42,090 bases of DNA, from IMG/VR virus record IMGVR_UViG_3300002460_000066, positions 547 through 42,636 of that record, one strand, 5' to 3'. This document shows, in pieces, positions 5,927 through 14,526 of the stretch (positions are counted from its first letter, which is position 1; the number at the start of each line of letters is the position of its first letter). The position numbers and the translations under genes are program-made. Under the pieces are notes generated by a model that did not search any database, was not told the origin of the DNA, and was given only the letters and a program-made list of their open reading frames with translations. The stretch is from a virus.

Positions 5927-8025
5927 GACTTGTTTTCAATCCATTCACATTTAAATTTGATTATGTTAGCACAAGTGGCGATATAGATCACGGTGGCTTG
6001 ACTGGTCTTGCTGACGATGACCACACACAATACGTTCTTGTTGCCGGAACACGAGCTTTGACTGGTAATTGGGACGCGGGTAGTTTTGAAATCAGAGCGC
6101 AAACCTTCCAAAGTGACGTGATAACAGGCACTGCGCCTTTAATAATTGCAAGCACCACTAAAGTGGCAAACCTTAATGCTGACTTGTTAGACGATCAAAA
6201 TGGAACTTACTATTTAGACAGCGCCAATTTTACCGGAACGAGCTGGACTGATTTGACAGACGCTGGACAAACAACGCTACACAAGCATGATCACGGATTA
6301 ATGGATGGGGTTGCTGATGACGACCACACGCAATACGCTCTTTTGCTGGGCCGAGCTGGCGGGCAGGTATTGATAGGCGGGACTGGCGCGGGTGATGACC
6401 TCACGCTCAAATCAACAAGCAACGCAACAAAAGGCACCATTTTTTTAGGAACACTCTCCGCATACGATGAAGTGAATGATCGTTTTGGAATTGGCACGAC
6501 CACCCCAAACGCTCCACTACACATCACCAAGCCACCGGTTGCCACCGGCGCGGGTTTTAACGCTATTTACTACATTGCTCCAACGAGCGTGGCGCACAAT
6601 GACAGGATTTACGCGTGCGAGTTCGGAACCGCGCCAGCTGGCGCAACGATTTACACCGCACTCAATCGTGGCAGCACCACCGGAACGCTTGCAGCGTATT
6701 ACGGAAACACTGGTCTTGGCTTTACGATGTTTGTTTTAAGCGGAGCAAATGGAGGTGGAGATATAATGTTCCGCTTTGAGGTTGCCGGCATTATTCAATG
6801 GTATTGTGGGCTGGACAACAGCGCTAGCGACCGTTTCGTAATAGGAGCTGGGGCAGTGCCGGGAACAGCTGATGGAATAAGAGTTGAGTCAACGGGTGCG
6901 GTCGCGCTGCCATACTGGGCTAGTGTGGGAACCGCAACGGACAGCGCGACAACAGGAGACCTTGTCGCGGGGCTTACTGGAGCTGCGCGAATGTTTTACG
7001 ACCAGAGCGGCGGTTTTCTCGGACTTTATGATGCTGCCGGAAACATTCGCCAGCAGTTTATAGCTCTTGCTGCAAATAACGTTTACGATATGAAAGGCGG
7101 CTACATTCTTGGTATGGGCGGTGGAGCTACGACAGCAACTACCGATTTATACGGAACCGCAGGAGTTTTTAATATCCGGCGTAATTCAAGTCAAGGAGAT
7201 GGCGGAATAGGTATTCAATTCACAGGGAGAGTTGCTAGTGCTTTTTCAGGAATGGGCGCTTTTAGCGCAACCGCAGCAGTATTACGTTTTAGTGCTAACG
7301 TGGCAAGTCAAGACTTGCAATTTGATGCTTATAATTCGTCTAGTGTTCAAAAGAATTGTTTGGTTTATGATCCGGATACTTTAATTGCTCAAATGACTGA
7401 TGTTGCATTGAATGTTGGAACAGCAACCGGCGGAGCAACTGCAGGAGATTTTACTACAGGTTTATTAAATGCCGCTCGTCTATTCTATGACCAATCAGCC
7501 GCCACTGAATATCACTACAACGCTTCTAACACGATTAGTAATCAGATAAGCAGCGCGGGAAGCACTAACACGATTTTTAACGAAAGTGCTTTGGATATTG
7601 ATTTCAGAATAGAAGGGACGAGCAATACCAATCTGTTTTATGTAGATGCCGGGAATAATAGGGTAGGATTTGGGGTAGCTACTCCAGCACAATTTGTTGA
7701 ATTAGAAGAAACCCAAACAATCACAGGGGCGGTAACAGACGGTTATGCGGGAGCTTTGGTATTGGATCCGGGTTACACTGCTGCAACAGCGCAAACAGTA
7801 ACAAGGCACAATTATATCGACGTTCAAAACGTGAGCGTTGCCGGTGCCGGTCCTGCTGCTGTGACAGATGCAGCAGTGATGAGATTTGACGCTGTTGCCG
7901 GAACGCACAAAGCAACTGTCGGGGCAACAACGAAAACGACTCCGACTGCGGTCCAGGCTTGGCTGAAGATTAATGTTAACGGGACTTTGCATTATATCCC
8001 TGCTTATACTTCCACAACAGCTTAA
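5923..8025 (+). CDS. Large fibre-like/receptor-binding candidate protein
   Basis: This 700-residue protein is rich in G, A, T, D and N. It has two copies of a unit with DH-GL-G-ADDDHTQY (residues about 20-40 and 125-145), a phrase common in tail fibre and appendage proteins. Two further repeats near 350 and 525 share VGTAT, an AGD phrase and a RMFYDQS or RLFYDQS phrase. The C-terminal part resembles trimeric beta-structured fibres. ATG 5923 overlaps the upstream stop (ATGA) and follows AGGTGGGC, so it is preferred to the GTG at 5911. Its location before the capsid gene is unusual for a tail fibre; a head fibre is possible. Confidence 0.65.
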   Translation: MRLVFNPFTFKFDYVSTSGDIDHGGLTGLADDDHTQYVLVAGTRALTGNWDAGSFEIRAQTFQSDVITGTAPLIIASTTKVANLNADLLDDQNGTYYLDSANFTGTSWTDLTDAGQTTLHKHDHGLMDGVADDDHTQYALLLGRAGGQVLIGGTGAGDDLTLKSTSNATKGTIFLGTLSAYDEVNDRFGIGTTTPNAPLHITKPPVATGAGFNAIYYIAPTSVAHNDRIYACEFGTAPAGATIYTALNRGSTTGTLAAYYGNTGLGFTMFVLSGANGGGDIMFRFEVAGIIQWYCGLDNSASDRFVIGAGAVPGTADGIRVESTGAVALPYWASVGTATDSATTGDLVAGLTGAARMFYDQSGGFLGLYDAAGNIRQQFIALAANNVYDMKGGYILGMGGGATTATTDLYGTAGVFNIRRNSSQGDGGIGIQFTGRVASAFSGMGAFSATAAVLRFSANVASQDLQFDAYNSSSVQKNCLVYDPDTLIAQMTDVALNVGTATGGATAGDFTTGLLNAARLFYDQSAATEYHYNASNTISNQISSAGSTNTIFNESALDIDFRIEGTSNTNLFYVDAGNNRVGFGVATPAQFVELEETQTITGAVTDGYAGALVLDPGYTAATAQTVTRHNYIDVQNVSVAGAGPAAVTDAAVMRFDAVAGTHKATVGATTKTTPTAVQAWLKINVNGTLHYIPAYTSTTA

Positions 8026-8037
8026 AAGAGGTGAACT

Positions 8038-8256
8038 ATGGTAAAAATAATAATAGAAATTCCTGATAGTAAATTCGTGGAGATAGCTGATGCTTTCGCA
8101 ATAGCTTATGGTTATTCTAACAGCCTTGACGTGAGCAAAGCAGAGTTTTTTAAGAAGAAACTGATCGAAATAGTGAAGGATGTTCACAGAAACTATTTGC
8201 TCAACTTGGCTCAAGTTCAAGCTATGGCAAACATTGGTGATGTGAACATAATCTAA
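8038..8256 (+). CDS. Hypothetical 72-residue protein
   Basis: The ribosome-binding sequence GAGGTGAAC lies just before the ATG. The product is a small helical protein with a hydrophobic N-terminal strand (VKIIIEIPDSKFVEIADAF) and the phrase AEFFKKKLIEIVKDVHRNYL. Tailed-virus genomes often encode a similar small protein next to fibre genes, with unknown role. It shares an operon with the fibre-like gene. Confidence 0.6.
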   Translation: MVKIIIEIPDSKFVEIADAFAIAYGYSNSLDVSKAEFFKKKLIEIVKDVHRNYLLNLAQVQAMANIGDVNII

Positions 8257-8268
8257 GGTGGTAAAAAT

Positions 8269-8424
8269 ATGGAACTAACAAAAGAAGATTTGTCTATACT
8301 GCTACAGTTAATCAACGCTGCCAACATCCCGGGAAGCGCAGTTGAAAGAATCGTGCAGTTAAAGCAGAAATTGGTTATGATGGCAAAACCACAGCCAGAA
8401 GTAAGTGCGGCAGAGCCGCAATAA
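8269..8424 (+). CDS. Hypothetical 51-residue helical protein
   Basis: The start is ATG after AAGGTGGTAAAAAT. The product is one amphipathic helical region (LSILLQLINAANIPGSAVE) with a polar tail. It is the last gene of the block and its stop codon is the first part of the next late promoter box. Function unknown. Confidence 0.5.
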   Translation: MELTKEDLSILLQLINAANIPGSAVERIVQLKQKLVMMAKPQPEVSAAEPQ

Positions 8425-8442
8425 TAACTCACTGTTTATAAA
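8424..8442 (+). promoter_or_regulatory. Late promoter box, capsid operon
   Basis: This is an identical copy of ATAACTCACTGTTTATAAA. The predicted transcription start is near 8465, which leaves a leader of about 54 bases before the capsid ATG. That leader contains a perfect 9-bp hairpin and a short open reading frame. Confidence 0.85.
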
Positions 8443-8465
8443 TCACTTCTGCTAAATTAAGTGTG

Positions 8466-8493
8466 GGTTAGACAGATTAGGCTATGTCTAACC
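8466..8493 (+). promoter_or_regulatory. 5-prime leader hairpin of the capsid mRNA
   Basis: Arms 8466-8474 (GGTTAGACA) and 8485-8493 (TGTCTAACC) pair perfectly over 9 bp with a 10-base loop. By TATA spacing the mRNA would begin at about 8465, so the hairpin caps the 5-prime end. It could protect the capsid message or control translation. Confidence 0.65.
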
Positions 8494-8519
8494 TCCTTTT
8501 CTGTCTCTCCCTCACCTAA
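8484..8519 (+). CDS. Possible 11-codon upstream ORF ending on the capsid start
   Basis: ATG 8484 lies at the loop/right-arm border of the leader hairpin. It reads MSNLLFCLSLT and stops at TAA 8517-8519, which overlaps the capsid ATG (TAATG). No good ribosome-binding sequence stands before the capsid ATG itself, so re-initiation after this peptide would explain its translation. A chance occurrence cannot be excluded. Confidence 0.35.
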   Translation: MSNLLFCLSLT

Positions 8520-10627
8520 TGCCGTTCGCAGAATACAAAAACTTCAACGATTGTTTAGCTAAAAACAAGGGTAAAGAGAACCCCAAAGCTTACTGCGCAG
8601 AAATACAAAGAAAAACAGAAAAGGGCGACAAAGAGCGCAAATTTCTAAGCGGTATAACTTTTAAGGAAGAAGACGGCCTTTTATGGATTGAAGGGCCTAT
8701 AAACGCCCCGGTGGTAGATGATGTTAATGATTTCTTGCCTGCCCCAATTCAACAAAAGATAGTTGACCAAATCAATGCCGGCTTCAACAAAGGCAGCAAA
8801 CACCATGAAGCCGATCCCGATCCGGTGTGGATAGCCAAACAGGCGTATCTCAATGACGGCAAATCTTTCATCAAAGGCTATCTAAATAAGTACCATCCTG
8901 AATACGAAAAAACCAGCTGGGAGGTCCAGAATGGCATACTTGACACATTCTCTATAGAATTTCTCAAGGATCCCCAAAGCCATGTAGAAGCCATAGACGG
9001 CAAACAGGCCCGGGTTTTTGATGATATACAACTAAGAGGTATAGGGTTGGCGAGCAAAGGCCGCGCGATAAACCCAAGTCTCGAGCCTCTCAGTTTCTAT
9101 GTTAAAGAAATGATTCCGCTAGATATCGAGAAAAAAGAGGTGCCAAAGATGGAAGCGTCAAAAGAAGCTCACGACATGAAATGCAAAGAAGGTGAGCATG
9201 AAGTAGAAGGTAAGTGTGTTCCGATGGAAAAAGATATGCACAAAGAGGAAAGTAGTGCTTATACCATCTCAAAAGAAGATTACGAGCAATTCGTGAGATT
9301 CAAAGATATGGGCCGGAAAGAAGCCGAAGAAAATGAGTTTAGTGGCAGATTCCAGCGCGAACTCCAGAAGCTCCAGGTTAAGTCAAAGCCGCTTCTCCAA
9401 GCTGGCGCTTTCGATGTAAAAGAAGGCTCAGCAGCATTGAAAGAATACAAAGAAGCCTTCACGAACGGTGCGATGAAACTAAGTGTTGGTGAGAAGTTTG
9501 ACCGCGCGACCATATTGGCCAAAGAAATGGGCATGTTTGCTAATGGTATCCCCAATTCGAGTTTCAGGCCTAAAGACTTCAAATGCTCCGGGCCTCTCGG
9601 GCAGAACATCGAGATCAAAGAGAATCGTGTTTTGGAAGTCAAAGCATTGACCACAACGACAAACGATCCTGCAAGCATCGCAGTAGCCAACTATTATCAG
9701 GCTGCTGTGGAACTTGGTGACTTCTACGATCCGGCTATTGTTGATGTCATCAATGACAAGCAGACGACTTTCGGAAGGCTTTCCAAGAGGGATATGTCAA
9801 AATTTTCTGCGATTCAGGTAAGAGTGCGCTATGGGCGCAACACAAGCGCACTTTCTTATACTGAAGGTGCAGAAATCACAAAGGACAACGTTGACAGGAT
9901 CCGCTTGTCACAGCCATTTAAGTATTATGCAGCCGGAGTGCAGGTCACTGGACAGATGATTGCAAGCGCGCGTGCGAATGGTGGTGTCGGAGACATCTTT
10001 AATATCGAAGTCCAAGATGCGTCAAAAGACCTTTTGGATAAGGTGAACAACGATCTTCTGAATACAAGCGGTGCGGCTGCTGGGGCACAACAAGGTGACG
10101 TCGGCGACAAAGAAATCATGTCGTTTGAATTTTTGTGTGATAGCACAAATAACACGACTATATACGGCTTGACTAGGAGCAGTTATACGTTCCTTGCGAC
10201 AGGAAGCAATACCGCAGCAGGATCGACAGCAATCACCAAGCAAAGACTAAGGACACTGATCCAGGCTCTTGAGAAGAACGGGGCTAACAGGAACGATCTG
10301 GTTATTTTCACCAGCTTTGAGCAGAGAGATATGATTTTCAAGCTGTATGATGATGCACAGAGGTTCCTTGGAGTAAGCGCGCGCGGTGGCTTTGAAGGCT
10401 TGCCTACATTTGACGGCATACCTATCTTTGCGGACTTCCGATGCAATACAGACCACCTGTTCTGTATTGATACTGGCGTGACCTACATGGGTATCCAGGT
10501 GGCGCCGACATTCGAAAAGCTGGCGCAGAGTGATGACAGTCAAAGTGGGTTCATCAAGACTTATCTTAACCTGATGTGCGAGGCACCTTTTAGGTGTGGG
10601 CAGATCGACGGTTTATCAACCAGCTAA
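8519..10627 (+). CDS. Prohead protease-scaffold-major capsid fusion protein
   Basis: This 702-residue protein has four parts. Residues 1-36 carry the small motif NDCLAKN then AYCAEIQRKT, often seen at the start of phage head proteins. Residues about 42-200 look like an HK97-type prohead serine protease, with His95/His96 in GSKHHEAD and a Ser145 candidate in LDTFSIEF. Residues about 200-290 are charged and helical, like a scaffold or delta domain, and include a CKEGEHEVEGKC pair. Residues about 290-702 are the HK97-fold capsid region. In most relatives these are separate genes. Self-cleavage would release mature capsid. It is first after a late promoter. Confidence 0.82.
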   Translation: MPFAEYKNFNDCLAKNKGKENPKAYCAEIQRKTEKGDKERKFLSGITFKEEDGLLWIEGPINAPVVDDVNDFLPAPIQQKIVDQINAGFNKGSKHHEADPDPVWIAKQAYLNDGKSFIKGYLNKYHPEYEKTSWEVQNGILDTFSIEFLKDPQSHVEAIDGKQARVFDDIQLRGIGLASKGRAINPSLEPLSFYVKEMIPLDIEKKEVPKMEASKEAHDMKCKEGEHEVEGKCVPMEKDMHKEESSAYTISKEDYEQFVRFKDMGRKEAEENEFSGRFQRELQKLQVKSKPLLQAGAFDVKEGSAALKEYKEAFTNGAMKLSVGEKFDRATILAKEMGMFANGIPNSSFRPKDFKCSGPLGQNIEIKENRVLEVKALTTTTNDPASIAVANYYQAAVELGDFYDPAIVDVINDKQTTFGRLSKRDMSKFSAIQVRVRYGRNTSALSYTEGAEITKDNVDRIRLSQPFKYYAAGVQVTGQMIASARANGGVGDIFNIEVQDASKDLLDKVNNDLLNTSGAAAGAQQGDVGDKEIMSFEFLCDSTNNTTIYGLTRSSYTFLATGSNTAAGSTAITKQRLRTLIQALEKNGANRNDLVIFTSFEQRDMIFKLYDDAQRFLGVSARGGFEGLPTFDGIPIFADFRCNTDHLFCIDTGVTYMGIQVAPTFEKLAQSDDSQSGFIKTYLNLMCEAPFRCGQIDGLSTS

Positions 10628-10641
10628 GGAGGTAATTGAAA

Positions 10642-10923
10642 ATGGCAGCAATAGCATTAACAAGTACAACAGTTAGAAAAGTAGCACCCGGGCCTGCTGA
10701 AATCAAAGAGTATGTGGTTATTACCCCGGCAACGGCAGATTCAGCTGATACGGTTGATGTGTCCAGCTTGATCGCTGACATCAAAGCGTTATACGCTTGG
10801 GATGAAACTAGTGGCGACCAGGTGACAGCGACCGAATCATCGGGCGTTGTAACCATCGACGCTGCAGGCGGAACTACAAACCACACTTATGGGATTGTTG
10901 TGTGGGGTTACGGAACTGCTTAA
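10642..10923 (+). CDS. Small capsid-associated protein, decoration candidate
   Basis: This is a 93-residue beta-rich protein, T-, A- and V-rich, with no Cys. It is served by a perfect AGGAGGT eight bases before ATG 10642, among the strongest in the window, which suggests high expression. It lies directly after the capsid gene, where head decoration or stabilisation proteins usually are. No family recognised. Confidence 0.6.
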   Translation: MAAIALTSTTVRKVAPGPAEIKEYVVITPATADSADTVDVSSLIADIKALYAWDETSGDQVTATESSGVVTIDAAGGTTNHTYGIVVWGYGTA

Positions 10924-10925
10924 GT

Positions 10926-11036
10926 ATGGCTAAAAGGATTGATTTGAGCGATTGCCAGGTATTTGTCAAATCGACAGCAGTATCTGTCAACGTTTCTCAA
11001 TCTAAAAGTGAGGAGAAATCTGGGAGTGATGTCTGA
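10926..11036 (+). CDS. Hypothetical 36-residue protein
   Basis: This short reading frame starts two bases after the previous stop and ends next to the following gene. It has a basic start (MAKRIDLSDC) and a Ser/Lys/Glu-rich end. It contributes an evenly spaced member to the operon, but coding evidence is only position and lack of a gap. Confidence 0.4.
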   Translation: MAKRIDLSDCQVFVKSTAVSVNVSQSKSEEKSGSDV

Positions 11037-11050
11037 TTACTGCCGCAACT

Positions 11051-11842
11051 GTGACTGTATATGCGATGAATTTACCTAGCTTTGCCTGCGGGACCGCTAC
11101 AGCAGCGCAAGACGGTTACACTCTTGATACTGGTCTGGGTGGGGATGTTGATTTTGTAGCGATTGCGGGAGTAACTGATGACATTGTGGTTACAGTCCGT
11201 TCTCAAACAAACGGTGTCATTACATTAGGGCAGTATGTTGCGGGCGCAGCAGACGGCTCAGACAGGACTCTTTATTGGTTTGCTTTCCTTAGAAAAGGAG
11301 CAACTACTTCTGGTGATGATACTCGTCACGTAACAAGCATGCCGCATATAGCCTTCGGTACTGCTGTCAAGTCAAATGGCGAAACATTACAGCCTTTCTT
11401 GGGCAGACGCGATGCGGTTATATTCGTCGCGAATGGAAGCACAAACGACACAGTAGTTGTCGTCAATTCTCAAGCAAACGGAACAGTCACTTTAGGGGTC
11501 CATACTGCTGGGAGTGCAGCAACAGATGAAACAATCCACTGGATGGCCATTTCGACGAAATCAGGCGACGATCCAGAAGGTTCAGCCGCGGCTGACAGAA
11601 TCATTGAAACAGGCATACCTGGTCTCGCGTGTGGAGTTGCTGAAACAGCAGACGGAGAAACTATCGATACTGGCTTAGCAAGAACTGTTGCGTTTGTTGG
11701 TGTCGCGGAGACAAACGATACGATTGTTATAGCATCAAGCCAGTCAAATGGGGTTATAACTTGCGCGCTCGATACAGCAGGAGTTGCCGCAGCCGGGACA
11801 GAAACAGTGCATTGGATTGCTTTCCACGACACAGTAAAATAA
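11051..11842 (+). CDS. Triplicated beta-domain virion protein
   Basis: This 263-residue protein is built of three repeats of about 80 residues. Each has a CGTA/FGTA/CGVA phrase, a GxTLDTGL-like or GETIDTGL-like phrase, a central strand with DTVVVVNSQANGTVTLG-type sequence, and an end like ETIHWMAIS or ETVHWIAFH. A single chain with three copies could mimic a trimer, as in capsid decoration or spike proteins. The GTG at 11051 is the conservative start; an ATT at 11036 after GGAGTGAT overlaps the previous stop, and ATG 11066 is also possible. Alanine- and threonine-rich, with no transmembrane segment. Confidence 0.7.
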   Translation: MTVYAMNLPSFACGTATAAQDGYTLDTGLGGDVDFVAIAGVTDDIVVTVRSQTNGVITLGQYVAGAADGSDRTLYWFAFLRKGATTSGDDTRHVTSMPHIAFGTAVKSNGETLQPFLGRRDAVIFVANGSTNDTVVVVNSQANGTVTLGVHTAGSAATDETIHWMAISTKSGDDPEGSAAADRIIETGIPGLACGVAETADGETIDTGLARTVAFVGVAETNDTIVIASSQSNGVITCALDTAGVAAAGTETVHWIAFHDTVK

Positions 11843-11843
11843 A

Positions 11844-12146
11844 ATGGTAAAAATCGCAAGAGAGGCATTTGAAGTTTTTGTTGATAACAACGGGTTTTGG
11901 CGTAGGCCACCTACAAATGATGAGCTAAAACGTGGCGAATCAAACGGCAAATGGCTTCGTGTGGAAAAAGGGGAACAAATCCCTTTAGGTGTGCTTCCGC
12001 AGCTCGAATTGCATATGAAAAACTGGGTTGAAGAAGGCGAACCTGTTGAAATCTCAATCGAAAAGCAAGATAAGAATAAGCCCGAATTAAAACCTGGTGA
12101 AAGTGTAGGAACTACAAAACCAAAAAAGAAAAAAGGTGCAAAGTAA
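11844..12146 (+). CDS. Hypothetical 100-residue protein with lysine-rich tail
   Basis: The ATG follows the previous stop by one base. It has a compact N-terminal part with aromatic residues (FEVFVDNNGFWRRPP), an acidic middle and a very basic tail (TTKPKKKKGAK). Such tails bind nucleic acid or a scaffold. The gene is part of the capsid operon. No family recognised. Confidence 0.6.
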   Translation: MVKIAREAFEVFVDNNGFWRRPPTNDELKRGESNGKWLRVEKGEQIPLGVLPQLELHMKNWVEEGEPVEISIEKQDKNKPELKPGESVGTTKPKKKKGAK

Positions 12147-12488
12147 ATGGCTGATTCGATAAGCATGGTCGAGGATGGCGGGGACTGTAGAGTGGTCTTA
12201 ATCCCAACTTCCGGGACAACAGTCACTTTCAACTTTTCAAATGGTTCAGCATTGACTTCAGCTGACGATACTTCAACTCAAAAATATTTCAACACGAATA
12301 AGGTGCGGACAAGATTTACTATGGTCGCAAATACAGACATGGAATTTGTTGGGATGAATGGGACGACGTTCACAGACCCTTTCCCGATTGACGCAAATGT
12401 GGCGCATACTGAAGTTAATACCCGTGTTGCGACGGTCACAATAAAAACGAGTGCAGCGAACTGCACAACCAGGATAAGAGGAGTTTAA
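12147..12488 (+). CDS. Hypothetical beta-rich virion protein
   Basis: This 113-residue protein starts directly at the base after the upstream stop. It is rich in T, V, N and D with alternating hydrophobic residues, which suggests a beta sandwich. Its TAA overlaps the next start (TAATG). Probably a small head or decoration protein. Confidence 0.6.
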   Translation: MADSISMVEDGGDCRVVLIPTSGTTVTFNFSNGSALTSADDTSTQKYFNTNKVRTRFTMVANTDMEFVGMNGTTFTDPFPIDANVAHTEVNTRVATVTIKTSAANCTTRIRGV

Positions 12489-12802
12489 TGGCGCTTGACA
12501 TCCCATCCAACCCAAGAAGGCCGTATGTCGTTACCGTTTCAGGTGCGACAGCAAGCTCGCAAGTAGTCATACAAGTCGAAGGGAAAGGGAGAGCTACGGT
12601 AGCTACCGATTCAGCAGGCAGGGCATCTTATGACATCGCAAACCTCACAAACGCTTACGCTGTTGATGATAGGATCATTGTCACCCAATTAGGTGGGGTG
12701 GATATTGGTGGCGGAAGCGCGACAATCGCCGCAGCAGACAAAGGGGGCGCGAGAATAGCTCTCACGACAGCAGCAATCGCGTTCCCCGGAGCTTCATTAT
12801 GA
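12488..12802 (+). CDS. Hypothetical beta-rich virion protein with Ig-like pattern
   Basis: This is a 104-residue protein. The stretch VVTVSGATASSQVVIQVEG with TDSAGRASYDIANL resembles the Ig-like or CarboxypepD_reg pattern in the neighbours. Alanine-rich. Stop-start overlap on both sides (TAATG, ATGA) shows tight coupling with the genes before and after. Confidence 0.6.
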   Translation: MALDIPSNPRRPYVVTVSGATASSQVVIQVEGKGRATVATDSAGRASYDIANLTNAYAVDDRIIVTQLGGVDIGGGSATIAAADKGGARIALTTAAIAFPGASL

Positions 12803-14526
12803 AACACAACCCATTTCAAAGACTGTACTTTCCAATATTGTTTATCATACTGACAGTGCTTTTCACAAGCGTTGTATTTGCTGGTGAAGCACACAATGTC
12901 ACACTCCAGCCAGCAAATAATATAAGTTTGGTAAATGCATCGTGGACAAACGCCACAACTATTTATCTCAATTACAATGTCACAGGAAATGAAAGCATTT
13001 ATGACTGCAATTTATGGAATAACTGGGACGGCACGAATGGGAGTTTTGTCGCTTCTGCCTCTTTTGCAAGCGCGAGTGTTGCAAACAACACAATCGCATG
13101 GTTTGCAGTAACCGGTATTCCAGCGAACAACACCAAAGAAGGCGGACTTGAATGGAACGTAAGGTGTGAGAATGATAATGGTGTTGGTGTATGGGCACCA
13201 ACAAACCAGACGTTAAGAGTTGATAGAACGGTTCCGACGATAAACTCAGTCTTTCCTGCTTTAAGCTCATGGAGAAACCAAAATAATTTCAGGTTCTTTG
13301 TGAATGTATCAGACACAAACGCAGCAAATTGTAGCCTGAGCACAAACCTAAATGCTTCATTAAGTAATTCGTCTATGGCGGTCTGGAACATGACTGCTGA
13401 GACAAATGATTCCATCACTAGCAATTTAAACACAACTTTCTTGTTTGGCAACGCCACCGGGGCGCGGCCAGCTACATGGAATGACAACAACACCGGCAGT
13501 TACCAATGGAGTATCACCTGTCAGGACAATGCCACAAACATAGTCAAATCGGAAAACGTGACATTCTTTGTCGATACGACTGCACCTACCGCTTTTGTCT
13601 GCCAGTCCCCTACAAACTCAAGTGCGGACACCGCAGGGATATTTTTGAGGTCAACAGATTTCACTCCTGACTTTGACTGGAACAACACCATAGAAAACAA
13701 CTTTTCGAGATACGAACTTTATGTCAATGATACCGTTTCAAACGGAATAAGATTCCAGTTCAATGTGACCAACAGCACTTACAGCAATCACACATTCAGC
13801 TTGACGAACAAAACCGATAACACTTACAACTGGTGGATAACGGCCTACGACCTTGGTGGATTAAGCACAAATGCCGCAAACTGCACCCAGACCTATCCAC
13901 AGGTTTACAGAACTGATGAAACCTGTAGCGTCTTAGTCACAGGCTGGAATATCTGTGGTGTAGTGAGAAATGGTCCATTGACGGCTTCGCAGATAGCAAA
14001 TGAAACAGCAGCTACATTCATTGCCATGTTCAATAGTTCTAAAGAGTTCCAACTCTACGAAAACGGAACCTCTACAAATGACGATATGCAGTTCGGCCAG
14101 GGCGACAACGTGAACAGCACAGTAATCATATATGTCCCTTCAAACAGGACTTGGGAGAACAACACTTGGGGTACAAATCAGACAAACACATTCAGCTTTC
14201 CACTGACCAATGTGACCACCGAAGGATGGAATCTTGTGCCACAGTCGTTCTTATACGGAAGAACGGTCAAATTCGGCTGGCTTGATAGGAGTTTGAATGG
14301 CAACCATTCAGATGACGTTGATCCTGCTGTGTCAAAAGCGAATGTGTCTGAGATGGTTGTATATGAAGCGACAAACCAGAGTTCGCCTTTCCATAAAGGG
14401 CACTCAGCTAACTTTACCGTAGCGGGAGACAATGAAACTACATTTGACTATGGCCAGTCAGTATGGATGTTTTATCAAAACGGGACCGTAGGGCGGTTCT
14501 GGGATGGTGTTATCGATGACAGCTAA
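12799..14526 (+). CDS. Exported, sequon-dense surface protein with Ig-like domains
   Basis: This 575-residue protein has an N-terminal Sec signal (basic start, then a hydrophobic stretch about residues 9-27, FPILFIILTVLFTSVVFA) followed by an ectodomain with more than 40 N-x-S/T sequons by my count. Ig-like or fibronectin-like phrases such as SENVTFFVDTTAP and FFVNVSDTNAANCSL are visible. There is no C-terminal membrane anchor. Such dense sequons fit AglB-type N-glycosylation outside the archaeal membrane. The gene is tightly coupled to its neighbours (ATGA overlap), so it belongs to the virion block. It could be a glycosylated spike or a protein placed on the infected cell. Confidence 0.72.
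   Translation: MKHNPFQRLYFPILFIILTVLFTSVVFAGEAHNVTLQPANNISLVNASWTNATTIYLNYNVTGNESIYDCNLWNNWDGTNGSFVASASFASASVANNTIAWFAVTGIPANNTKEGGLEWNVRCENDNGVGVWAPTNQTLRVDRTVPTINSVFPALSSWRNQNNFRFFVNVSDTNAANCSLSTNLNASLSNSSMAVWNMTAETNDSITSNLNTTFLFGNATGARPATWNDNNTGSYQWSITCQDNATNIVKSENVTFFVDTTAPTAFVCQSPTNSSADTAGIFLRSTDFTPDFDWNNTIENNFSRYELYVNDTVSNGIRFQFNVTNSTYSNHTFSLTNKTDNTYNWWITAYDLGGLSTNAANCTQTYPQVYRTDETCSVLVTGWNICGVVRNGPLTASQIANETAATFIAMFNSSKEFQLYENGTSTNDDMQFGQGDNVNSTVIIYVPSNRTWENNTWGTNQTNTFSFPLTNVTTEGWNLVPQSFLYGRTVKFGWLDRSLNGNHSDDVDPAVSKANVSEMVVYEATNQSSPFHKGHSANFTVAGDNETTFDYGQSVWMFYQNGTVGRFWDGVIDDS

Noticed and set aside
7702-8220. 172-residue frame antisense to the fibre-like gene
   Set aside because: Composition is that of a shadow frame (S, C, R and H rich), and it crosses two well-supported genes.
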